Notes: a model not told the origin generated them from the letters alone. Positions 35,233 to 44,293 are shown, counted from the first letter of the stretch. The stretch is 64,000 nucleotides of DNA from Serratia marcescens subsp. marcescens ATCC 13880 (GCF_017299535.1 NZ_CP071238.1:4340001-4404000), one strand, 5' to 3'. A program made the numbers and translations.

Positions 35233-36396
35233 ATGCACAACTTCATTCTGCATACCCCAACCAAAATCCTGTTCGGCAAGGACCAAATTGCCGACGTGGC
35301 CGGCCAAATCCCGGCGGACGCGCGCATCCTGATCACCTACGGTGGCGGCAGCGTAAAGAAAAACGGCGTGCTGGATCAGGTGCATAGTGCGCTGGCCGGC
35401 CGCGACGTGCGGGAGTTTTCCGGCATCGAGCCTAACCCGACCTACGAAACGCTGATGAAAGCGGTCGAGGTGGTGAAAGCGGAAAACATCGATTTCCTGC
35501 TGGCGGTCGGCGGCGGTTCGGTGGTTGACGGCACCAAGTTCATCGCCGCCGCCGCCCGTTATACGGCCAGCAACGACGCCTGGCACATTCTGCAGACCGT
35601 CGGCAGCCACATCGCCGACGCGGTGCCGATGGGCTGCGTGCTGACGCTGCCGGCCACCGGCTCCGAGTCCAACAGCGGCGCGGTGATCACCCGCAAAAGC
35701 AGCGGCGACAAGCAGCACTTCTTCTCTCCGCTGGTGCAGCCGCGCTTCGCCGTACTGGATCCGGTGGTGACCTACTCGCTGCCGCCCCGCCAGATCGCCA
35801 ACGGCGTGGTCGACGCCTTCGTGCACACCCTGGAGCAGTATCTGACCTACCCGGTCGACGCCAAGGTGCAGGATCGCTTCGCCGAAGGCCTGCTGTTGAC
35901 CCTGCTGGAAGACGGCCCGCGCGCGCTGGCCGAGCCGGAGAACTATGCGGTGCGCGCCAACGTGATGTGGAGCGCCACCATGGCGCTGAACGGCCTGATC
36001 GGCGCCGGCGTGCCGCAGGACTGGGCGACCCACATGCTGGGCCACGAGCTGACCGCCATGCACGATCTCGACCACGCGCAAACGCTGGCCATCGTGCTGC
36101 CGGCGCTGCTGCACGAGAAGAAAGCGCAGAAGCGCGAAAAACTGCTGCAGTACGCTGAACGCGTCTGGGGCCTGCGCGAAGGCAGCGAAGACAGCCGGAT
36201 CGACGGCGCCATCGCCGCCACCCGCGCCTTCTTCGAACAGATGGGCGTGCCGACCCGCATGGCGGATTATCAGCTCGACGGCAGCAGCATTCCGGCGCTG
36301 CTCGACAAGCTCCATCAGCACGGCATGACCGCCCTGGGCGAGCATCAGGACATCACCCTGGACGTCAGCCGCCGCATTTATGAAGCGGCGCGTTAA
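35233..36396 (+). CDS. yqhD: NADPH-dependent aldehyde reductase YqhD
   Basis: YqhD is an iron/zinc-type alcohol dehydrogenase (family III) that reduces toxic aldehydes such as methylglyoxal, acrolein and furfural with NADPH. The 387-residue length equals the E. coli protein. GGGSVVDGTKFIA (near residue 95) binds NADPH. Metal ligands fall in NGVVDAFVHTLEQYL (near 194-198) and MLGHELTAMHDLDHAQ (near 267-281). ATG 35233 matches the family start MHNFILHTPTKILFG; the frame extends upstream to 35137 without support. dkgA follows, as in E. coli. Confidence 0.95.
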   Translation: MHNFILHTPTKILFGKDQIADVAGQIPADARILITYGGGSVKKNGVLDQVHSALAGRDVREFSGIEPNPTYETLMKAVEVVKAENIDFLLAVGGGSVVDGTKFIAAAARYTASNDAWHILQTVGSHIADAVPMGCVLTLPATGSESNSGAVITRKSSGDKQHFFSPLVQPRFAVLDPVVTYSLPPRQIANGVVDAFVHTLEQYLTYPVDAKVQDRFAEGLLLTLLEDGPRALAEPENYAVRANVMWSATMALNGLIGAGVPQDWATHMLGHELTAMHDLDHAQTLAIVLPALLHEKKAQKREKLLQYAERVWGLREGSEDSRIDGAIAATRAFFEQMGVPTRMADYQLDGSSIPALLDKLHQHGMTALGEHQDITLDVSRRIYEAAR

Positions 36397-36416
36397 TCGC
36401 AAAACGGCGATTTTTT
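36395..36416 (+). terminator. Intrinsic terminator after yqhD
   Basis: AATCGC (36395-36400) pairs with GCGATT (36407-36412), followed by a T run. A second, longer hairpin without a T run (CTGCGCCCGG/CCGGGCGCAG, 36456-36482) lies downstream. Together they suggest that dkgA has its own promoter or depends on read-through. Confidence 0.7.
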
Positions 36417-36681
36417 GCTAGGCTTTAGTCTCCGCCAGCCATTTTTCGCCGCATCCTGCGCCCGGCCGATCACCGGGCGCAGTCGGGCGCTTCAGCGCCG
36501 CCGATCGTTTCGCACCACTCGTCTTACCGCTCATTCGCAGGGAGAGCGGGGAGAAAATGGCCCTCCCGCCACCGCTGAAATTAGGCTGGCAAACCCGGCA
36601 ACCGCCCATTTTGCCAACTAGAATTTATCTATAGCCGTTTCGGCGCCGCAGGCGCCGCAATCCGTACACAAGGAGATGCGC

Positions 36682-37506
36682 ATGACAACGCAACAACCCA
36701 TCATCAAACTCCACGATGGTAATCTGATGCCGCAGTTGGGTCTCGGCGTTTGGCAGGCGAGTATTGAAGAGACCACCCGCGCGGTGAGCAAAGCGCTGGA
36801 GATCGGTTACCGCTCCATCGACACCGCCGCGATTTACAAGAACGAGGAAGGCGTCGGCGCCGCGCTGCAGTCCAGCTCGCTGCCGCGCAGCGACCTGTTC
36901 ATCACCACCAAGCTGTGGAACGACGATCAGGGCGATCCGCTGGCGGCGCTGGAAACCAGTCTGGAAAAGCTCAAGCTGGACTATGTGGATCTGTATCTGA
37001 TCCACTGGCCGCGCCCGCAGCAGGATCAATACGTCTCCGCCTGGCGCGAACTGATCAAGCTGCGCGAACAAGGCCTGGTGAAAAGCATCGGCGTATGCAA
37101 CTTCCATACGCCGCACCTGCAGCGTCTGTTGGATGAAACCAACGTGGCGCCGGTCGTCAACCAGATCGAGCTGCACCCGCTGCTGCAACAGCGCCAGCTG
37201 CGCGCCTGGAACGCCACGCACCATATCGCCACCGAATCCTGGAGCCCGCTGGCGCAAGGCGGTGAAGGCGTGTTCGACCAGCCGCTAATCAAGGCGCTGG
37301 CCGAAAAATACGAGAAAACCCCGGCGCAGATTGTGGTGCGCTGGCACCTGGACAGCGGTCTTATCGTCATCCCGAAATCGGTCACGCCGTCGCGGATTCG
37401 CGAAAACTTCGAGGTGTTTGATTTCAAACTCGATAAAGATGAACTGGGCGAGATCGCCAAGCTGGATGTCGGCAACCGCCTCGGGCCGGATCCGGATACC
37501 CTGTAA
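36682..37506 (+). CDS. dkgA: 2,5-Diketo-D-gluconate reductase A (aldo-keto reductase)
   Basis: DkgA is an NADPH-dependent aldo-keto reductase that reduces methylglyoxal and 2,5-diketo-D-gluconate. The 274-residue protein matches E. coli DkgA closely in memory. Motifs include GYRSIDTAAIYKNEEGVG (catalytic Asp and Tyr), LFITTKLWNDD (catalytic Lys), DLYLIHWP (catalytic His) and IPKSVTPSRIRENF, which binds the NADPH phosphate. ATG 36682 has AGGAG 6 bases upstream; an in-frame ATG at 36676 sits too close to it. Confidence 0.95.
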   Translation: MTTQQPIIKLHDGNLMPQLGLGVWQASIEETTRAVSKALEIGYRSIDTAAIYKNEEGVGAALQSSSLPRSDLFITTKLWNDDQGDPLAALETSLEKLKLDYVDLYLIHWPRPQQDQYVSAWRELIKLREQGLVKSIGVCNFHTPHLQRLLDETNVAPVVNQIELHPLLQQRQLRAWNATHHIATESWSPLAQGGEGVFDQPLIKALAEKYEKTPAQIVVRWHLDSGLIVIPKSVTPSRIRENFEVFDFKLDKDELGEIAKLDVGNRLGPDPDTL

Positions 37507-37516
37507 TCTCCCCCCA

Positions 37517-37543
37517 AGCCCTCTCCGGCCGGAGGGGGCTTTT
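37517..37543 (+). terminator. Intrinsic terminator after dkgA
   Basis: AGCCCTCTCC (37517-37526) pairs with GGAGGGGGCT (37531-37540) with one mismatch around GGCC, followed by TTT. It lies 10 bases after the dkgA stop. Confidence 0.75.
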
Positions 37544-37648
37544 CCTTCCCGCACATTGCTCCTTTGCGCCGCCTGACGTTATGATGACGACGCCGGAGGC
37601 TCCGCCCGCCGGTTAACGCCGTTAAAAAACAGACAAGCACGGAGCACC

Positions 37649-38254
37649 ATGAAATTCTCTTTCTCACACGGGTCACGGCTGGGCATGCTTTGCGTCATGC
37701 TGGTGCTGGCGGGTTGCGCCGGCAAGAAACAGCGCGTCAGCTACGATCGCCACGCCTTCGATAGCGCCATCAAAGACGCCGCCAGCGAATACGGCGTAGA
37801 CGCCAAGCTGATCACCGCCATGATCCAGGTGGAGTCCGGTTTCAACCCCGCCGCAGTGAGCAGATCCAATGCGATCGGCCTGATGCAGCTGAAAGCCGAT
37901 ACCGCCGGCTGCGACGCCTATCGCTACAAAGGCAAACGCGGTTGCCCGGACGATGACGATCTGCGGGATCCCGACACCAATATCGATCTCGGCGCCGCCT
38001 ATCTGGCCACCTTGCAAAAACAACAGCTTAAAGGGATAGCCAATCCCGTCACGCTGCGCTACGCCACCATCATCGCCTACGTCAACGGCACCGGGGCACT
38101 GCTGCGCACCTTCTCCAGCAACCGTCAGCAGGCCATCGCGATGATTAACAACCTGTCGCCGGAGGCCTTTAACTGGCACGTGCGCAAATACCATCCCGCG
38201 CCGCAGGCGCCGCGCCATTTGATGAAAGTGGAAGCCGCGTACGAGCAGCTGTGA
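37649..38254 (+). CDS. emtA: Membrane-bound endo-lytic murein transglycosylase EmtA (MltE)
   Basis: EmtA cleaves peptidoglycan glycan strands internally, forming 1,6-anhydro ends, and is anchored to the outer membrane. The 201-residue protein has a lipoprotein signal with lipobox LAGC (Cys near residue 25) and an SLT lysozyme-like domain. The catalytic glutamate is in MIQVESGFNPAAVS, followed by NAIGLMQLKADTAG and YVNGTGALLRTFS. E. coli EmtA is 203 residues and ends with the same HPAPQAPR motif seen here. It is a single-gene unit with a strong terminator. Confidence 0.92.
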   Translation: MKFSFSHGSRLGMLCVMLVLAGCAGKKQRVSYDRHAFDSAIKDAASEYGVDAKLITAMIQVESGFNPAAVSRSNAIGLMQLKADTAGCDAYRYKGKRGCPDDDDLRDPDTNIDLGAAYLATLQKQQLKGIANPVTLRYATIIAYVNGTGALLRTFSSNRQQAIAMINNLSPEAFNWHVRKYHPAPQAPRHLMKVEAAYEQL

Positions 38255-38266
38255 CGCTCAACAGTG

Positions 38267-38295
38267 AAAAGGAGAACCCGGGGGTTCTCCTTTTT
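38267..38295 (+). terminator. Strong intrinsic terminator between emtA and ygiQ
   Basis: AAAAGGAGAACCC (38267-38279) pairs perfectly with GGGTTCTCCTTTT (38282-38294), a 13-bp stem with A and T runs on each side. It can serve both emtA (+) and ygiQ (-). Confidence 0.9.
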
Positions 38296-38317
38296 GTTTA
38301 CGCATGCGGTGCGGCCG

Positions 38318-40486
38318 TTACGGCTTGGCTTTGCGAATCGGTTTGCGCGGCGGCCGGTTGGACGGCGTGCGCTGCCGATTGATATCGGTATGTTTGGTCA
38401 GCGCCGGCCGGGTATGGCGCTGCAGCCGTTTCGCTTCGCGCTGTTCGTCGATGCTCGGCGCTGGCACCAGACAATCGCGGCGGCTGCCGATCAGGTGCTT
38501 CAGGCCCATCTCTTCCAGCGCGGCGCGGATCAGCGCCCAGTTGGCCGGATCGTGGTAACGCAGCAGCGCCTTATGCAGGCGGCGCTGGCGATCGCCGCGC
38601 GGCACCACCACGTCTTCGCTCTTGTACCCCACCTTGCTCAGCGGGTTTTTGCCGCTGTAATACATGGTGGTGGAGTTGGCCATCGGCGAAGGATAGAAGT
38701 TCTGCACCTGATCGAGGCGGAAACGGTTCTTCTTCAGCCACAGCGCCAGGTTCACCATGTCTTCATCGCGGGTGCCCGGGTGCGACGAGATAAAGTATGG
38801 GATCAGGTACTGCTCTTTGCCCGCCAGCTTCGAATAGTGATCAAACAGCTGCTTGAAGCGATCGTAACTGCCCATGCCCGGTTTCATCATCTTCGACAAC
38901 GGGCCTTCTTCGGTGTGCTCCGGCGCGATCTTCAGGTAGCCGCCGACGTGGTGGGTCGCCAGTTCCTTGATATAGCGCGGATCTTCCACCGCCAGATCGT
39001 AACGTACCCCGGAAGCGATCAGGATCTTCTTGATGCCCTCCAGAGAACGCGCGCGGCGGTAAAGCTTGATGGTCGGCTCGTGGTTGGTATCCATGTAAGT
39101 GCAGATCTCCGGATACACGCACGAGGCGCGGCGGCAGGTCTGCTCAGCGCGCGGGTTGGTGCAGCGCAGCATATACATGTTGGCGGTCGGGCCGCCCAGA
39201 TCGGAGATCACACCGGTAAAGCCCGGCACCTTGTCACGGATCTCTTCGATTTCGCGAACGATCGAATCTTCCGAACGGCTCTGGATGATGCGCCCTTCAT
39301 GCTCGGTGATCGAACAGAACGAACAGCCGCCGTAGCAGCCGCGCATGATGTTCACCGAGAAACGGATCATGTCATAGGCCGGAATGCGATCCTGACCGTA
39401 GGACGGGTGCGGTACGCGTTGATAAGGCAGAGCGAAGACGCTGTCCATCTCCGGCGTGGTCAGCGGGATCGCCGGCGGGTTGATCCACACGTAGCGATCG
39501 CCGTGTTTTTGCATCAGCGCGCGGGCGCAGCCTGGGTTGGTTTCATGGTGCAAAATGCGCGAGGTGTGCGCATACAGCACCTTGTCGCCCTTCACTTTCT
39601 CGAAGGACGGCAGCAGCACGTAGGTCTTCTCCCACGGCTTCGGTTTGGCGGCGCGCACGGTGACAGGCTTGGCTTCCGGCTCTTTCGGCTTGGCGCCGTC
39701 GGCGCACGGCAGATCCTCGCCATACGGGTTCGGAATAGGTTCGATGCGGCCCGGCTTGTCGAGGCGGGTGGAATCCACGCCGCTCCAGCCCGGCAGCGCT
39801 TCTTTGCGCATCACCGCGGTATTGCGAATATCGTGGATATCGCCGATCTTCTCACCGGCGGCCAGACGGTGCGCCACTTCCACCAACGGACGCTCGCCGT
39901 TGCCGTAGATCAGCATGTCGGCTTTGGAGTCCACCAGCACCGAGCGGCGCACGGTATCCGACCAGTAATCGTAGTGGGCGATGCGGCGCAGGCTGGCTTC
40001 GATGCCGCCCAACACGATCGGCACGTCTTTATAGGCTTCTTTGCAGCGCTGGCTGTAGACCAGGGTGGCGCGATCCGGCCGCTTGCCGCCGACGTTGCCG
40101 GCGGTATAGGCATCGTCGTGGCGCAGTTTGCGATCGGCGGTGTAGCGGTTGATCATCGAGTCCATGTTGCCGGCGGTGATGCCGAAGAACAGGTTCGGTT
40201 TCCCCAGCCGCATGAAGTCTTCTTTATTGCTCCAGTCCGGCTGCGCGATGATGCCGACGCGAAAGCCCTGCGCTTCCAGCATGCGGCCGATGATCGCCAT
40301 GCCAAAGCTTGGGTGATCGACGTAGGCGTCGCCGCTGATGATGATCACGTCGCAGCTGTCCCAGCCCAGTTGATCCATCTCTGCCCGCGACATCGGTAAA
40401 AACGGCGCGGTGCCAAAACATTCGGCCCAATAGGGCTTATAGGAAAACAGTTCACGATCGGGTTGGATCAGGCTGGTGGTGCTCAT
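38318..40486 (-). CDS. ygiQ: YgiQ family radical SAM protein
   Basis: The 722-residue protein belongs to the UPF0313 YgiQ family of radical S-adenosylmethionine enzymes, conserved in enterobacteria but of unproven reaction. An N-terminal cobalamin-like or Rossmann region ([21 protein letters not shown]) precedes the radical SAM core, whose iron-sulfur cysteines are in [17 protein letters not shown] (near residue 385). A basic, disordered tail ends RKPIRKAKP. It stands alone on the - strand. The long open frame on the opposite strand (38264-40399) is an artefact of G+C-rich codon use. Confidence 0.93.
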   Translation of the reverse strand: MSTTSLIQPDRELFSYKPYWAECFGTAPFLPMSRAEMDQLGWDSCDVIIISGDAYVDHPSFGMAIIGRMLEAQGFRVGIIAQPDWSNKEDFMRLGKPNLFFGITAGNMDSMINRYTADRKLRHDDAYTAGNVGGKRPDRATLVYSQRCKEAYKDVPIVLGGIEASLRRIAHYDYWSDTVRRSVLVDSKADMLIYGNGERPLVEVAHRLAAGEKIGDIHDIRNTAVMRKEALPGWSGVDSTRLDKPGRIEPIPNPYGEDLPCADGAKPKEPEAKPVTVRAAKPKPWEKTYVLLPSFEKVKGDKVLYAHTSRILHHETNPGCARALMQKHGDRYVWINPPAIPLTTPEMDSVFALPYQRVPHPSYGQDRIPAYDMIRFSVNIMRGCYGGCSFCSITEHEGRIIQSRSEDSIVREIEEIRDKVPGFTGVISDLGGPTANMYMLRCTNPRAEQTCRRASCVYPEICTYMDTNHEPTIKLYRRARSLEGIKKILIASGVRYDLAVEDPRYIKELATHHVGGYLKIAPEHTEEGPLSKMMKPGMGSYDRFKQLFDHYSKLAGKEQYLIPYFISSHPGTRDEDMVNLALWLKKNRFRLDQVQNFYPSPMANSTTMYYSGKNPLSKVGYKSEDVVVPRGDRQRRLHKALLRYHDPANWALIRAALEEMGLKHLIGSRRDCLVPAPSIDEQREAKRLQRHTRPALTKHTDINRQRTPSNRPPRKPIRKAKP

Positions 40487-40566
40487 TCTGCTGCTCTTTT
40501 TACAGGTTAATTAATCGCCGGGCGGCGATTATACGCACTAGCAGCAAAAAGAGCATGGTTATTTCG

Positions 40567-41301
40567 CTAACCGTTCACTTCGAATTCATAAACGTCGCTG
40601 CGGCACAAGATATCGCTGAACTCCAGCGCCTCACCCTGAGCGTTGCGGCTGGTTTGGATGATGTGCAACAACGGCGCGCCGCACGGCACGTTGAGCAGTT
40701 CGGCGACCTCGTCGCTGCAGGACACCGCCTTCAACAGAAAGTGTTTATCTTCAGGCACGATGCCGCGCGATTGCCATAGTGCATACAGTGAATGCTCCAA
40801 CTGCGCCGGTTCGGGCAAGAAGCGCGGTGGTATATAGGTGGTTTCCAGCGAGACCGGGCTGCCGTTCAGCAAGCGTAACCGCCGCAGTTTGATCACTTCA
40901 TCCCCCTCCGCCAGCCCCAGCGCCGCCGCGGCCTTGGCCGGCGCGCCGACTCGGGTGCGCAGCAGCCATCGATTGCTGACGCGGCTGCCGTGACGCAGCG
41001 CCTGAGCGGTGAAACCGCTGTCCTTATCGAGGGAATAACCAATGCGCATCGCCACGCGGGTGCCGACCCCCTGCTGCCGTGAAATCAGCCCTTTATCCTC
41101 CAGCAGCTTCATTGCCTTGCTGACGGTGACGCGCGACAGCGCCAGCCCCTCCGCCATCTGCCGTTCCGGCGGCAGAAATGCCTCCGCCGCCAACACCTGC
41201 TGCCTGATCGCGGTTTCTATCGCCGCCGCCAGCTGAATATAACGCGGCGCTACCGCCCCCTGCGCCAGATGGCCACGCAGCCAGGCCATAAAATCCGTCA
41301 T
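40567..41301 (-). CDS. GntR/HutC-family regulator, YegW-like
   Basis: The 244-residue protein has an N-terminal winged helix of the GntR family (LPPERQMAEGLALSRVTVSKAMKLLEDKGLI, about residues 42-72) and a C-terminal UTRA ligand-binding domain (VIKLRRLRLLNGSPVSLETTYIPPRFLP). UTRA domains bind small metabolites, often sugars or phosphosugars. In E. coli, YegW sits next to the kinase YegV; here a YegV-like kinase and an NCS1 permease lie divergently beyond 658 bases, so this is their likely regulator. A perfect 32-base inverted repeat 165 bases upstream could be its operator. Confidence 0.82.
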   Translation of the reverse strand: MTDFMAWLRGHLAQGAVAPRYIQLAAAIETAIRQQVLAAEAFLPPERQMAEGLALSRVTVSKAMKLLEDKGLISRQQGVGTRVAMRIGYSLDKDSGFTAQALRHGSRVSNRWLLRTRVGAPAKAAAALGLAEGDEVIKLRRLRLLNGSPVSLETTYIPPRFLPEPAQLEHSLYALWQSRGIVPEDKHFLLKAVSCSDEVAELLNVPCGAPLLHIIQTSRNAQGEALEFSDILCRSDVYEFEVNG

Positions 41302-41463
41302 TCGCCCGCCCTCTTGCTTATGCCATTCGTCTGAGTCTCATTGTTATCCTATCGCCTGTCCGGCGATAGGCACCTCACTTTAACTAAAATATCGCTAATG
41401 CTTTCAGAGTGGCATCACAATTTTTGCCTAATGGACTTTCATTGGATCTAGATCGCGCGTAAT

Positions 41464-41515
41464 CTGTGCTTATTGATGTTGATACATCAATAAGCACCAA
41501 CACCAGGGACCCACT
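41464..41515 (-). other. ArcZ-seed element C (RNA, sponge or target)
   Basis: Read on the - strand, GGGTCCCTGGTGTTGGT (41512 to 41496) matches the ArcZ seed and differs by one base from candidate B near 7.42 kb. The perfect 14-bp hairpin follows at once, mirroring the seed-hairpin order of ArcZ, but no terminator is seen after it. On the + strand the same bases would be the complement of an ArcZ seed, so a + transcript could act as a target or sponge. The direction of transcription is not known. Confidence 0.35.
41466..41497. repeat. Perfect 14-bp inverted repeat, possible GntR operator
   Basis: GTGCTTATTGATGT (41466-41479) and ACATCAATAAGCAC (41484-41497) are exact reverse complements around TGAT. 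No T run follows on either strand, so it is not a normal terminator. Its place upstream of the GntR gene, between it and the permease operon, suits an operator. As RNA it would be a very stable hairpin, and it touches the ArcZ-seed sequence. Confidence 0.65.
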
Positions 41516-41526
41516 TTAAAAACAAT

Positions 41527-41576
41527 AAAAAACCCGCTGCCAGCCCTAAAGGATACCCTTGATGGCCGGCAGCGGG
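41527..41576 (-). terminator. Orphan intrinsic terminator, - strand
   Basis: CCCGCTGCC/GGCAGCGGG (41533-41541 with 41568-41576) forms a 9-bp stem with an inner AAGG/CCTT hairpin; on the - strand six U follow. No - strand gene is seen upstream of it, so it may end a short untranslated RNA starting near 41610-41620, where a TATTAT-like box is found on the - strand. Confidence 0.65.
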
Positions 41577-41959
41577 CCTATACTGCCGGCGCAAACGGCC
41601 GATAATAAGCAACGGAGCTAATGGATAGCCTGCTCACGGCTCATCGCCGCATCACAGGATCCCATCGCGGAGGGCGAAGCGGATCGATGTCGGCAAATAG
41701 AAACGTTCCCGCTTCGCCAAACCCCGCTGCAGCCCCACTCTTTGACTACACTCATTGGCGCCGTGCGGCCGACGTGCCTCACCCGATAAGGCGGATACCG
41801 CCCTCATTTTGACAGACCCGGCGGCATCAGCCGCTACACACTGCGCGGAATCGGCGTCTTCACCGACAGCGGGATAGCCGGCCTCAACCGCGCCAACGGA
41901 ATCGATTTTCAGTCAACTGCGGCGGCCCTCGCGGCCCTGCGCAACAGGGATCATTTGCT

Positions 41960-43357
41960 ATGACCGATATCAATCGCAATGAAGCATGGAAGGTAGAAAG
42001 CACCGGTATCGACCGGGTGCCGGACGCGGAACAGACCGGTAAGCCCATCGAGCTGTTTTGGATCTGGTCGGCGGCCAATATCGGTATTCTCGGCGTGGTG
42101 TACGGCGCCATCATCGTCGGCTTCGGCTTATCCTTTCTGCAATCGGTACTCGCCGCGCTGGTCGGCGTCGCCAGCTTCGTGCTGGTCGGCCTCACCAGCT
42201 TCGCCGGCAAGCGCGGGCGCACCTCTACGCTGACGCTCTCGCGGGTGATTTTCGGGCTGAAGGGCAACGTGGCGCCCACCCTGTTCAGTTGGATCAACCT
42301 GATGGGCTGGGAAGCGGTCAACGTGATCACCGGCACCCTGACGCTGGCGGCGCTGTTCGAGGCCTTCGGACTGGGAACCAGCCACCTGCTGACCGCGCTC
42401 AGCCTGCTGCTGTTCGGCGGACTCACTGTCGTCGTCAGCCTGCTGGGGCAAAATACCGTAGTCTGGATGCAGAGCTGGTTCAGCCGCATCTTCGGCACCA
42501 TGACGCTGATCGTGGTGCTCTATATCCTGTTCAACACTGAGTGGAGCCAGGTGCTGGCGCTGCCTTCCGGCAGTTGGTTGACCGGTTTCCTGCCGGCGGT
42601 ATCGGTGATCGCCGCCGGCACCGGCATCAGTTGGGCAATCGCCGGCGCCGATTACAGCCGCTATCAAAGCCCGAGCTCGTCGAGCAAAGGCATTTTCGCC
42701 GCGGTGATGGGCGGTGCCTGTTTGCCGCTGATGCTGCTGATGCTGGCCGGTATTCTGCTTTCCGTGCAGCTCCCCGATCTGGCCAGCGCCGCCAACCCCA
42801 TCGCGCTGATAGGCTCGGTGCTGCCCGCCTGGATGGCCATCCCTTATCTGCTGGCCGCCACCGCCGGCATCGTCACCATCGCGGTGCTCAGCCTGTATTC
42901 CGCCAGCCTTAACCTGCTGACCATCGGCGTGCAGGTCAAACAATGGCTGGCGGTATCGATCGACGCCGTGGTGGTGCTGGGCATCGCCCTGTATGTGCTG
43001 TTCATCTCCGGCGATTTCATGGGGCCGTTCATCTCCTTCCTGGTATTCTGCGGGGTGTTTCTGGCGGCCTGGGAGGCGATTTTCCTGCTCGATTACCTGT
43101 GCCTGCGCCGCCGCCACGGGTATGATGGCAACGCTTTGTACGGCCTGCATGGCCAGAACCGCGGCGTGCGCAAAGCCCCGCTGTTTTGCTGGTTCCTCGG
43201 CGCCCTGTGCGGCCTGCTGGTCACCAAAACCGGTTTTATCGACGGCCCGCTGGCCAAAGGCTTGTTCGCCGACTCCAGCCTGGGGCTGTTTGTGTCGTTT
43301 GCGGTGAGTCTGATCGCTTACGGTCTGTACCTGACCCAACGCAGAGAACATCAATGA
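41960..43357 (+). CDS. NCS1 family permease next to a YegV-like kinase
   Basis: The 465-residue membrane protein has about 12 hydrophobic segments and NCS1-family features: an N-terminal GIDRVPDAEQTGKPIELFW stretch, SWINLMGWEAVNVITG, ISWAIAGADYSRYQSP and FLLDYLCLRRR. It imports a nucleobase, nucleoside or vitamin-like heterocycle. It is clearly different from the NCS1 permease at 6.0 kb. Its stop overlaps the kinase start (ATGA), so the two are coupled and the substrate is probably phosphorylated after entry, which favours a nucleoside-like compound over a free base. Confidence 0.85.
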   Translation: MTDINRNEAWKVESTGIDRVPDAEQTGKPIELFWIWSAANIGILGVVYGAIIVGFGLSFLQSVLAALVGVASFVLVGLTSFAGKRGRTSTLTLSRVIFGLKGNVAPTLFSWINLMGWEAVNVITGTLTLAALFEAFGLGTSHLLTALSLLLFGGLTVVVSLLGQNTVVWMQSWFSRIFGTMTLIVVLYILFNTEWSQVLALPSGSWLTGFLPAVSVIAAGTGISWAIAGADYSRYQSPSSSSKGIFAAVMGGACLPLMLLMLAGILLSVQLPDLASAANPIALIGSVLPAWMAIPYLLAATAGIVTIAVLSLYSASLNLLTIGVQVKQWLAVSIDAVVVLGIALYVLFISGDFMGPFISFLVFCGVFLAAWEAIFLLDYLCLRRRHGYDGNALYGLHGQNRGVRKAPLFCWFLGALCGLLVTKTGFIDGPLAKGLFADSSLGLFVSFAVSLIAYGLYLTQRREHQ

Positions 43358-44286
43358 ATGAGTGGGAAGCTGTAACACCTGTCCTGGTGATTGGGGGCGC
43401 GGTCGGCGATCTGGTGATGACGCTGCCGCGCCTGCCAACCCGCGGTGAAGATATCGAAGCCCTGCCGCAGGCGCGGCAAATCGGCGGTTGCGCGTTCAAC
43501 GTGGCGCGCGCGCTGACGCGCCTTGAAGCGCCGGTGATCAACGGCATGCCGGTCGGCAACGGCGAGTGGGGCGCGGCGATCGAAGCCGCCATGGGCGAAC
43601 TGGGGCTGGAGGTGCTGTTGCGCCACGGCCAGATGGACAACGGCTGGTGCCTGGCGCTGGTGGAGCCCGACGGCGAACGCACCTTTATCACGGTGTCCGG
43701 TTGCGAAAGCCAATGGAATAAAGCGCAGCTGGCGACCCTGCCGCTGACGGAACACACTCTGATCTACGCCAGCGGCTACGAGCTGGCGGGCGAAAACGGC
43801 GAAGCGCTGCGCGAGTGGCTGACGCGCATGCCGTTCGACCAACCGCGCCTGATCGATCCCGGCCCGCGCATCGCCCAGCTCAGCGAAGATTTCTTCGCCA
43901 TGCTCAGCGACAGCCACACTCTGCTGACGCTCAACCGCGACGAAGTGGCCACGCTGTGCGGCGTCGGCGACGCCGTGGAGGCCGCACAGCGCTATGCCGC
44001 CGCCCGTAATCTGACGCTGATCTGTCGCCTGGATCGCGACGGCGCGTGGATCTGCGACGGCCGCACGCCGCCGCTGCACGTTCCGGCCTATCCGGTAGAG
44101 GTCGTTGACACCATCGGCGCGGGCGATGCCCACTGCGCCGGTTTGCTGGCGGGCCTGTCTGCCGGCTGGCCACTGCCGCGGGCCGTCGATCTGGCCAACC
44201 GGGTCGCCGCTTGCGTGGTGGCCAGCCTCGGCGCCGCCAATCCGCCGGACTGGCAGCACCTGCAGCAGCGCTTCCCGCAGGCCTGA
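43354..44286 (+). CDS. PfkB-family kinase, YegV-like
   Basis: The 310-residue protein is a ribokinase/PfkB-type kinase that resembles E. coli YegV: IGGCAFNVARALTRLEAP near residue 46, DNGWCLALVEPDGERTF near 94, and DTIGAGDAHCAGLLAGL near 250 with the catalytic aspartate. PfkB members phosphorylate sugars or nucleosides. Only ATG 43354 makes sense as a start; the frame continues upstream inside the permease. With the permease and a YegW-like regulator it forms a probable nucleoside-type salvage unit, next to xapAB. The substrate is unknown. Confidence 0.85.
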   Translation: MNEWEAVTPVLVIGGAVGDLVMTLPRLPTRGEDIEALPQARQIGGCAFNVARALTRLEAPVINGMPVGNGEWGAAIEAAMGELGLEVLLRHGQMDNGWCLALVEPDGERTFITVSGCESQWNKAQLATLPLTEHTLIYASGYELAGENGEALREWLTRMPFDQPRLIDPGPRIAQLSEDFFAMLSDSHTLLTLNRDEVATLCGVGDAVEAAQRYAAARNLTLICRLDRDGAWICDGRTPPLHVPAYPVEVVDTIGAGDAHCAGLLAGLSAGWPLPRAVDLANRVAACVVASLGAANPPDWQHLQQRFPQA

Positions 44287-44293
44287 CGTTTCA

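Larger units (their letters stand above)
41302..41959. other. 658-base region between GntR regulator and NCS1 permease
   Basis: No protein gene is convincing: a 63-codon frame at 41621-41812 has no family resemblance, and an open frame at 41790-41963 has no start codon. Elements seen are GATCTAGATC (41445-41454), a perfect 32-base inverted repeat (41466-41497), an ArcZ-seed sequence on the - strand (41498-41512), and a strong - strand terminator with no gene upstream of it (41527-41576). Confidence 0.6.

Noticed and set aside
38264..40399. 711-codon frame opposite ygiQ
   Set aside because: It mirrors ygiQ codon by codon; the product is rich in His, Arg and Ala, as expected for an antisense shadow in G+C-rich DNA.
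41621..41812. 63-codon frame before the second NCS1 permease
   Set aside because: No family resemblance, no convincing ribosome binding site and unusual residue content; treated as leader.
41790..41963. Open frame ending on the permease start
   Set aside because: It contains no start codon and is closed upstream by TAA at 41787; may be a decayed fragment but cannot be called.
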